Shown here: positions 6,676 to 11,674 of the stretch, one piece after another
Layout: the number at the start of each line of letters is the position of its first letter
Numbering within the stretch: position 1 is the stretch's first letter
Source of the DNA: Methanosarcinales archaeon
Lineage (GTDB): Archaea; Halobacteriota; Methanosarcinia; Methanosarcinales; Methanocomedenaceae
Assembly: GCA_023136155.1 (NCBI GenBank)
Contig: JAGLRT010000179.1
Location: forward strand, 1-11,674
Length of the DNA stretch: 11,674 nt
Direction of reading: 5' to 3'
Made by a program: the position numbers and the translations under genes
Notes under the pieces: model-generated
Database searches by the model: none
What the model saw: only the letters and a program-made list of their open reading frames with translations
What the model was told of the DNA's origin: nothing

Positions 6676-8487
6676 TTAAAAATAATACCATATTGAACTG
6701 TATTCATCAATATCTTCGCCATCCAGATACAGCCGTTCCAGATAATCATAGATGGACACATCCACATAGTTATAGGGTTCTACCAGTTCAAGGTTGGATT
6801 CCCAGGGATAAAAACGATAAACACGCTTGCCGTTTGGCATTATCATAATAACCTCGTGGTCCTGCCACGCCCGCAGATGTGACTTGCCAAGTCTGGGAAC
6901 ATTGAACACCGATTCATCGGTCCTCTCCAGTCCAGGGAGAAGCCTTGCTTCCTCTTTGCGTTCCTGTTCTATCCGTGAAATGGGAACACGGTAATCTATG
7001 GTTTCATCCTTACCTTTAGTGTTGAAAGTATAATATGGGTCTATCCCGGATTTTTTCATGGTTTTGCGCAAAAGACATGATTCAAATTTCTTACTGTTAT
7101 AGTAAGTAAATACCTGCTGGTTATAGATACTGATACCCTGTTTCTTGATATTTGAAACAACTTCCAATACATCAGGAGTGATTTCAGTGGGGTGCTGGAA
7201 ATGGGTCATCAAGCATAATTCCTGCTCACCCAGGCACTGATATTTACTGAACATATCTAAAAGCCCATCAGTGAACCGGAAAGGCAGCGTGACCAGAGTC
7301 CTGGTTCCTATCCTGATACGCTCAATATGCTCGATATCTGAGATCTTCCCCAGCAACCAGTCAAGGTAGGAATCGTTCAGTGTCAATGGATCCCCTCCGG
7401 TAACCAGCACTTCGCTGATATGTGGGTTATCCGCAACCCAATCTATGGACTTTGTAATCACATCCCTGGTTATCTCACTGTCATCAATGGTTTCAAGTTC
7501 CCAGTTGCGCTGGCAATAAACACATATCTGGGGGCATGATTTGTAGGGTTTGAGGATAAGTATCTTCGGATATCTACGTGTGATTCCTTCAATGGGACTG
7601 GTCGATTCTTCTTCCATGAAATCCATACTGATATTTTTTTGTTTGCTTTCATAGAAGTTCTTGCAATAATTCACATTAGGAAGTACCTGTGCCCTGATAG
7701 ACTGGTCGAATTGTTTGAGGTTCTCACTGTCAAACAGGGACAGATAGTAAGGTGTTATCTGGAACGGAATCTGATACTCATCGGCCAGTTTGAGACCTTT
7801 TTGTTCATCTGGGTCAAGTTTTACAATACTCTGCAATGTACTGATATCTGAGATGATATGTTTCAGGTGCCAGTTATAATCGCTCCAGTCTCTTTCATCA
7901 GCTCCAAAATGTTGCAGGATGAGTTCCTTTAGCATAGACCTGCGATGTGTCAGGTCCGTTTCCAGACCGGTGCGGTATTTCTCAAAGAACGGCTCCATAC
8001 GACCTGCATAATCATCAAGGAACTTCATACGCTCAAGTGCCCCATCCTTTCCTGTAAGCATCAAAAACGATGGTACTTCTTTGGCTGAATATAGTCCTGA
8101 ATTCCCGTTGATACCCCGGAACAGGAAGATGAACTCAAAGATGAAGCCTTTACTTACTTTCTTGGGTACCCTGCCAACTTTTGCCATCCTGGATAACATT
8201 TTCAATGCAGAGAACCGTACCTGTTTTTCATTTTCAGTCCTTATAATGGTTTTTAGCACCCTGATGCAGTCCCTTGCATTCTTTTTTTCCAGAATGTTCA
8301 TGTTTTTGAAATGCCGGTGGGAATAAACACTGAAAAGGGCTGCATCGACATTGTTTAAATACCGGGATAATTTATCTCTGGTAACATGAAGGTCTTCACT
8401 TCGTTTTAGTATATTGTAAATTTGTGGATTAGACTCCCACAATAACTCAACGAGTTCACCTTCATTTACAGTTATCAGTTCCTTCAT
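6676..8487 (-). CDS. KamA-family radical SAM protein with altered aminomutase active site
   Basis: The 603-residue protein (605 if the upstream ATG at 8493 is used) has about 300 mostly helical residues ahead of the radical SAM barrel. Numbering from the longer form, the [4Fe-4S] motif is Cys320-x3-Cys324-x2-Cys327, and TGGDPLTLND (365-374) is the SAM-binding motif shared by KamA and EpmB. The approach YRYP-like RRYPKILIL is also typical. Residues that define lysine 2,3-aminomutase seem lost: the CTRRR that follows the cluster reads CQRNW, the PLP lysine in PVSKG reads PISR (Arg507), and the two substrate aspartates lie in NQQVFTYYNS and PYYTFNTKGK, which do not keep them. This alignment was made by eye. 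No ablB acetyltransferase lies beside it, so a role in beta-lysine osmolyte synthesis is unlikely. It converges on the VLRF1 gene with a 12-bp gap. Function unknown. Confidence 0.85.
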   Translation of the reverse strand: MKELITVNEGELVELLWESNPQIYNILKRSEDLHVTRDKLSRYLNNVDAALFSVYSHRHFKNMNILEKKNARDCIRVLKTIIRTENEKQVRFSALKMLSRMAKVGRVPKKVSKGFIFEFIFLFRGINGNSGLYSAKEVPSFLMLTGKDGALERMKFLDDYAGRMEPFFEKYRTGLETDLTHRRSMLKELILQHFGADERDWSDYNWHLKHIISDISTLQSIVKLDPDEQKGLKLADEYQIPFQITPYYLSLFDSENLKQFDQSIRAQVLPNVNYCKNFYESKQKNISMDFMEEESTSPIEGITRRYPKILILKPYKSCPQICVYCQRNWELETIDDSEITRDVITKSIDWVADNPHISEVLVTGGDPLTLNDSYLDWLLGKISDIEHIERIRIGTRTLVTLPFRFTDGLLDMFSKYQCLGEQELCLMTHFQHPTEITPDVLEVVSNIKKQGISIYNQQVFTYYNSKKFESCLLRKTMKKSGIDPYYTFNTKGKDETIDYRVPISRIEQERKEEARLLPGLERTDESVFNVPRLGKSHLRAWQDHEVIMIMPNGKRVYRFYPWESNLELVEPYNYVDVSIYDYLERLYLDGEDIDEYSSIWYYF

Positions 8488-8500
8488 ATCCATTACCTCT
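8485..8500 (-). promoter_or_regulatory. Shine-Dalgarno favouring the second ATG of the KamA-like gene
   Basis: AGAGG (8496-8500, minus strand) is only 2 nt from the first ATG (8493) but 8 nt from a second in-frame ATG (8487). Normal spacing favours the second, so residue Met3 of the longest frame is taken as the start. Confidence 0.5.
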
Positions 8501-8594
8501 GTATTACGGCCGAGTCAAAAAATGCTGGCTACTGCGGAATGTAAACCAACTGGAAGACTGTAACCATCAATAATAAGCGTTACTATTCCAAAAC

Positions 8595-8601
8595 TATATA
8601 T
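8595..8601 (+). promoter_or_regulatory. TATA box of the DtxR-feoB operon
   Basis: TATATAT is centred about 44 bp before the ATG at 8642, which predicts a start site near 8622-8626 and a leader of about 18 nt. A weak Shine-Dalgarno, GAAGTGA (8628-8634), lies within that leader, 7 nt before the ATG. Its right end overlaps the operator. Confidence 0.55.
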
Positions 8602-8617
8602 TTAGGTAACCCTAAAT
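8600..8617. promoter_or_regulatory. DtxR-type operator (iron box)
   Basis: ATTTAGG-TAAC-CCTAAAT is an 18-bp inverted repeat with perfect 7-bp arms. Its core TTAGG-N4-CCTAA closely resembles the known DtxR/IdeR consensus, TTAGGTTAGSCTAACCTAA. It overlaps the right end of the TATA box and lies before the predicted start site, so a bound repressor should block the basal transcription machinery. The DtxR-family gene directly downstream is the obvious ligand, implying negative autoregulation of itself and feoB by Fe(II) or a similar metal. Confidence 0.75.
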
Positions 8618-8641
8618 GAAGGCATTAGAAGTGAAAATATA

Positions 8642-9316
8642 ATGCTAAACGAACGTTTTGAAGAATACCTGGAAACTATACTTTACATCACAAAAAAGAA
8701 TCGTGGTCTGGCCCGCACCAGCCAGATAGCCGAAGAACTCAACCTCTCGGCACCTAGTGTAACTGAAATGGTTCAGAAACTGTCAGAATCAGGTTATATT
8801 GAATATACACCATACCATGGCGTGGCTCTCACCGATAAAGGGTGCACAGAAGCGCTGAAGATTAAACGCCGCCATCAATTGCTTGAGACCTTCCTTGTGG
8901 ATGTACTGGGTACAGACCCGAAATTTGCCCATGAAGAGGCCTGTAAAATGGAACATTCCATCTCTGAGTCCACAATTGATAAGATGTGTGCCTTTATGGG
9001 ACACCCTGATATTTGTCCTGACGGCAACCCCATCGGGCATGGTGAATGCTGTCCCATTGAGCAGCCCAGTGCATCATACCGTGATTACATCCCGTTATCA
9101 GAATTAAAGGAGGGTGAGAACGGTACGATTAAAGTCATATCCCTGACCTGTGAGATAAAGGACAGACTGTCTGCTATTGGGTTGATACCGGATCATGAAG
9201 TTCGGGTGAAGCGGAAACTGGGAAAAGGTACCCTGTCTATCACGACCATGGGCACTGAAGTAGCAGTGGGGAAAGATATAGCCCAAAAGATAATGGTACA
9301 TATCCCGGAGATGTGA
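8642..9316 (+). CDS. DtxR-family metal-dependent repressor with C-terminal FeoA/SH3 domain
   Basis: The 224-residue protein has the three parts of a full-length DtxR regulator: a winged helix (about 1-62, with TSQIAEELNLSAPSVTEMVQ as the recognition part), a dimerisation and metal-binding domain (about 65-140), and an SH3-like FeoA domain (about 148-222). Ancillary-site residues His78, Glu82 and His97 are conserved, as are Cys101, Glu104 and His105 of the regulatory site in HEEACKMEH. Cys101 is the DtxR/IdeR-type (iron) residue. However the N-terminal EEYLE has Glu8 and Glu11 where MntR uses Asp8 and Glu11 and DtxR uses Met10, so the site looks mixed. Cys125, Cys136 and Cys137 in the loop CPDGNPIGHGECC may form a further metal site. 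It is followed by feoB after 7 bp and preceded by an iron-box operator, so iron-responsive control of ferrous uptake is the likely role. Confidence 0.92.
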   Translation: MLNERFEEYLETILYITKKNRGLARTSQIAEELNLSAPSVTEMVQKLSESGYIEYTPYHGVALTDKGCTEALKIKRRHQLLETFLVDVLGTDPKFAHEEACKMEHSISESTIDKMCAFMGHPDICPDGNPIGHGECCPIEQPSASYRDYIPLSELKEGENGTIKVISLTCEIKDRLSAIGLIPDHEVRVKRKLGKGTLSITTMGTEVAVGKDIAQKIMVHIPEM

Positions 9317-9326
9317 ATAACAATTG
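9307..9326 (+). promoter_or_regulatory. Weak ribosome-binding region and TTG start of feoB
   Basis: The feoB frame has a stop codon at 9318-9320, so the only start before the G1 motif with usable context is TTG at 9324. GGAG (9307-9310) is 13 nt away, longer than usual, though GTGA (9313-9316) could extend pairing to the 16S end. The arrangement overlaps the end of the upstream gene and suggests modest, coupled translation. The later TTG at residue 17 has no visible ribosome-binding site. Confidence 0.45.
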
Positions 9327-11309
9327 AGATCATGCTGCAATATAAATAATAATTCCTTATCCGATGCCCCTTTGACCATTGCACTTGTGGGTAACCCCAA
9401 TGTGGGAAAGAGCGCGTTCTTCTCCAGATTTACCGGCGTGGGTGTGGAAGTATCCAACTATCCTGGCACGACTGTAGATATAATAAAGGGCACCCTGAAA
9501 CATGAAGGGGAATCCATTAACGTGGTGGACCTGCCCGGCATATACTCATTATCCACGTCCACTGAAGATGAACGGGCAGCTATGCGATACCTAATCCATG
9601 AATGTCCAACAGTTATTATTAATATTATTGATGCCACCAGGCTTACCAGAAATCTCAACCTTACTCTACAGTTGCTTGAGATAGACATACCCATGGTAGT
9701 GGCACTGAACCAGGTAGATGCGGCCGAACAGATGGGTATCAGGATTGACGTGGAGGCGCTGGAAAAAGAACTGGGGGTGCCGGTAATTCCTACTATTGCG
9801 ATTCGCGGTAAGGGAATCGATACAACACTTCACAAGGCAATTGAAGTGGTACGTCCTCCACCGGTTGACTTGCATTTTGGTAAATATAAACGGTGCCACC
9901 GGCGTGGTGTGAGATATGATGACCATGTGGAAATGGCTATTGAAAATATGCAGGATAAAATGCCTGACATCAGCCGTGGTATTTGTATCAGGGCCCTTGA
10001 AGGGGACCGCGATTTCATAGAAGGTTTTTGCGAAAATCCCAGTCAGGTGCTGGAAGCGGCCACTATACCGCCATTGATTGAGGAGAATCATGGGCAACCG
10101 ATCAAAGATACCATCACCAAGGACCGATACGGTGAAGCTGGTACTATTGAACAGACCATCCAGGAAAAGCATATGGTACCTAAGAAATTCATAGACAGGT
10201 TAGATGGAATACTGACATCAAACCGCTTGGGGTTGCCGATATTCGCCATTTTGATGCTGTTCATGTTCTACATAGTATTCAGGGTTGGCGGGTATCTGGA
10301 GATGCTTATCGTAGACATTTTTGAGACGTACCTGATAATTCCGGCTGAACTGGCATTGAGCGGGCTCCACCCATTGGCTCTCAGCGCTATAATATTCGGG
10401 CTGCTTGGCGTGGAGGCGGGGCTTGCTATTGTGATACCCTTTATAGGTACGTTCTATATCTTCCTGGCCCTTATGGAAGATTCAGGTTACTTACCCAGGG
10501 TAGCATTCCTGCTTGACAGGTTCATGCATAAGTTAGGACTGCACGGCCGTGCCATTATCCCATTACTGCTTGGATACGGTTGCAATGTCCCGGCCATTAT
10601 GGCGGCCCGTACTCTTAACACCCACAGGGAGCGCGTTATTACTATAGCCATGATAGCCCTGACACCCTGTTCTGCACGTACTGTGATTATCATGGGGCTG
10701 GTGGGTGCTTTTGTAGGATTCTGGGCAGCCATTTCCATTTATTTTATTGAATTGGTCATCATATTGTTGACCGGGTGGATGCTGGGTAAGGGGCTATCAG
10801 GTGAACAGACGGGCTTTATCATGGAAATGCCGCCCCTGCGAACCCCTGATATCCGGGTTATGGTGAAAAAGACCTGGATGAGGATGAAAGGTTTCGTATA
10901 TGTGGCTTTTCCGATACTGATAGTAGGCAGCAGTTTCCTTGGTGTAGTGGATACCCTGGGCCTGCTGGATTCGTTCGAGGAGATATCAAAACCTATATTT
11001 GTGGACTTTTTGGGATTGCCGGCATTCGCTGCCACTGCATTCATCTTCGGTATTCTGCGCAAGGAGATGGCGCTTGAGATTCTGGCTGTGCTGGCTGGTA
11101 CTGCGGTGTTCATTGATGTGATGACGCCTCTGCAGATATACGTCTTTGCGCTGGTGGCCACTATCTACGTCCCGTGTGCAGCGACCATTGCGGTGATTGG
11201 TAAGGAACTGGGATGGCGCGATATGGTGCTCATCTCAGGATTTACTATTGTATTGTCAATCTTAGTAGGTGGTATTGCCAACTACCTGGGGCTGGCACTA
11301 TTGCAATAA
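9324..11309 (+). CDS. feoB: Ferrous iron transporter FeoB
   Basis: FeoB is the membrane permease for Fe(II), with an N-terminal G-protein domain on the cytoplasmic face. The 661 residues carry a complete set of G motifs: G1 GNPNVGKS (23-30), G2 around SNYPGTT (44-50), G3 DLPG (69-72), G4 NQVD (129-132) and a G5-like TIAIRGKG (157-164). A helical GDI-type region follows, with RALEGD near residue 224, then the membrane half from about 295. Both Gate regions are recognisable: LLLGYGCNVPAIMAAR with its conserved Cys, and FGILRKEMALEILAVLAGTA, with a further YVPCAATIA near the end. The length is usual for archaeal members, shorter than the 773-residue E. coli protein. It is co-transcribed with the DtxR-FeoA gene. 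No separate feoA or feoC is present, so the FeoA-like domain of the regulator is the only one in the locus. Confidence 0.97.
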   Translation: MRSCCNINNNSLSDAPLTIALVGNPNVGKSAFFSRFTGVGVEVSNYPGTTVDIIKGTLKHEGESINVVDLPGIYSLSTSTEDERAAMRYLIHECPTVIINIIDATRLTRNLNLTLQLLEIDIPMVVALNQVDAAEQMGIRIDVEALEKELGVPVIPTIAIRGKGIDTTLHKAIEVVRPPPVDLHFGKYKRCHRRGVRYDDHVEMAIENMQDKMPDISRGICIRALEGDRDFIEGFCENPSQVLEAATIPPLIEENHGQPIKDTITKDRYGEAGTIEQTIQEKHMVPKKFIDRLDGILTSNRLGLPIFAILMLFMFYIVFRVGGYLEMLIVDIFETYLIIPAELALSGLHPLALSAIIFGLLGVEAGLAIVIPFIGTFYIFLALMEDSGYLPRVAFLLDRFMHKLGLHGRAIIPLLLGYGCNVPAIMAARTLNTHRERVITIAMIALTPCSARTVIIMGLVGAFVGFWAAISIYFIELVIILLTGWMLGKGLSGEQTGFIMEMPPLRTPDIRVMVKKTWMRMKGFVYVAFPILIVGSSFLGVVDTLGLLDSFEEISKPIFVDFLGLPAFAATAFIFGILRKEMALEILAVLAGTAVFIDVMTPLQIYVFALVATIYVPCAATIAVIGKELGWRDMVLISGFTIVLSILVGGIANYLGLALLQ

Positions 11310-11375
11310 ACAAATAAAACTCATGGTCGGGACAAGTGATTACAGAAGTCAGAAGTATAAATTGTATAATTCAGG

Positions 11376-11396
11376 TTCAACCTTCAATTGGTTGAA
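11376..11396 (+). terminator. Hairpin downstream of feoB, possible terminator
   Basis: TTCAACC and GGTTGAA form a perfect 7-bp stem around a 7-nt loop, 67 bp after the feoB stop. A T-rich stretch (11413-11420) follows after about 16 nt. Archaeal termination relies mainly on T-runs, so the hairpin may instead protect the 3' end or be incidental. Confidence 0.35.
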
Positions 11397-11453
11397 AAGC
11401 AGCTGAATAGTTGTGTTTTTCTGGCACTGTTCCAAAAATCAGTTGTTTTGTTG

Positions 11454-11489
11454 ACACCGATTTCAGGTAAAATCTGTGTAAATCGGTGT
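11454..11489. repeat. Perfect 10-bp inverted repeat with 16-nt loop
   Basis: ACACCGATTT (11454-11463) and AAATCGGTGT (11480-11489) are exact reverse complements. In RNA, wobble and one further A-U pair could extend the stem outward by a few positions. Confidence 0.65.
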
Positions 11490-11503
11490 TAGTTAATCCG
11501 TGT
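11471..11503 (+). repeat. Three AATCNGTGT direct repeats
   Basis: AATCTGTGT (11471-11479), AATCGGTGT (11481-11489) and AATCCGTGT (11495-11503) differ only at the fifth base. The middle copy also forms the right arm of the adjacent inverted repeat. Confidence 0.65.
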
Positions 11504-11533
11504 CTGGAAATATAAAAAGACATATATTTCATT

Positions 11534-11547
11534 GATTTACGCAGATT
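11534..11547 (-). repeat. Inverted copy of the AATCTGTGTAAATC unit
   Basis: Read on the minus strand this is AATCTGCGTAAATC, matching 11471-11484 (AATCTGTGTAAATC) at 13 of 14 positions in the opposite orientation. The pair is separated by 49 bp. Confidence 0.6.
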
Positions 11548-11674
11548 CGTAGTCGTATCTGTATTTGATATAATGGGGTATCCACTTTTGATATATTCGT
11601 TGGAATTACTGGATTTTGATGTTGTATCTGTTTTTCTAAATCCAGGATTAAACTTGAGTTTCAAAGATACGCGA

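Larger units (their letters stand above)
11310..11674. other. Non-coding, repeat-bearing region after feoB
   Basis: No convincing gene is present in these 365 bp. It contains two short hairpins (11376-11396 and 11454-11489), a cluster of AATCNGTGT direct repeats, and an inverted copy further on. The octamer GTATCTGT occurs at 11555-11562 and 11624-11631, and the inverse GATACG lies at the very end of the window. T-rich runs (11413-11420 and 11441-11452) may end feoB transcription. The content looks like the edge of an accessory or repeat-rich spacer. Confidence 0.6.

Noticed and set aside
6676..8487. Annotation as lysine 2,3-aminomutase (ablA) of the beta-lysine osmolyte pathway
   Set aside because: The PLP lysine and substrate residues seem absent, the protein is much longer than AblA, and no ablB acetyltransferase is beside it.
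8561..8582. A GTAAC...GTTAC inverted repeat considered as a second operator between the KamA-like and DtxR genes
   Set aside because: The arms are only 5 bp with a long AT-rich spacer and do not resemble the iron box; chance is a sufficient explanation.
11377..11664. A 95-residue minus-strand frame (begins MKLKFNPGF) after feoB
   Set aside because: It runs through the short direct and inverted repeats and the hairpin, has a Ser/Thr/Asn-rich composition with no recognisable motif, and no Shine-Dalgarno could be judged so near the window edge. It is more likely chance translation of repeat DNA.

Overview
The window reads as chromosomal DNA from a methanogen-type euryarchaeon, most likely in or near the Methanosarcinales (including ANME-2 or Methanoperedens-like lineages). 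The reasons are an archaeal TruD, a two-subunit thiol:fumarate reductase that is typical of coenzyme M/coenzyme B users, a KaiC/RAD55-type ATPase, archaeal TATA boxes with short or absent leaders, and two TTG starts. The lineage is inferred from gene content only; no rRNA or marker-gene comparison was possible.

Layout from left to right. Positions 1-576 (minus) hold the N-terminal part of a KaiC/RAD55-like protein that runs off the left edge and has altered Walker motifs. A 338-bp AT-rich spacer follows. truD (915-2249, minus) is divergent from a tight plus-strand operon, tfrA-tfrB-VLRF1 (2359-6663). In that operon each stop codon directly touches the next start codon. Its promoter has a TATA box about 28 bp before the tfrA ATG, so the tfrA transcript is probably leaderless. 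The third gene is a Vms1/VLRF1-type peptidyl-tRNA release factor, an unexpected partner for a fumarate reductase. It converges, with a 12-bp gap, on a long KamA-family radical SAM protein (6676-8487, minus). That protein keeps the SAM and iron-sulfur motifs but seems to lack the PLP lysine and substrate aspartates of lysine 2,3-aminomutase.

Divergent from it lies an iron uptake operon (8642-11309, plus): a DtxR-family repressor with a C-terminal FeoA-like SH3 domain, then FeoB. A good DtxR-type inverted repeat lies directly against the promoter TATA box, so this looks like an autoregulated, metal-responsive Fe(II) uptake unit. There is no stand-alone FeoA in the window. The last 365 bp (11310-11674) hold no convincing gene but contain short hairpin-forming and dispersed-type repeats.

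The clearest leads for new biology are the KamA-like protein with a rebuilt active site and long N-terminal region, the zero-gap linkage of a ribosome-rescue factor to TfrAB, and the mixed DtxR/MntR metal site of the regulator. No CRISPR array, tRNA, rRNA, complete insertion sequence or defence cassette was seen.
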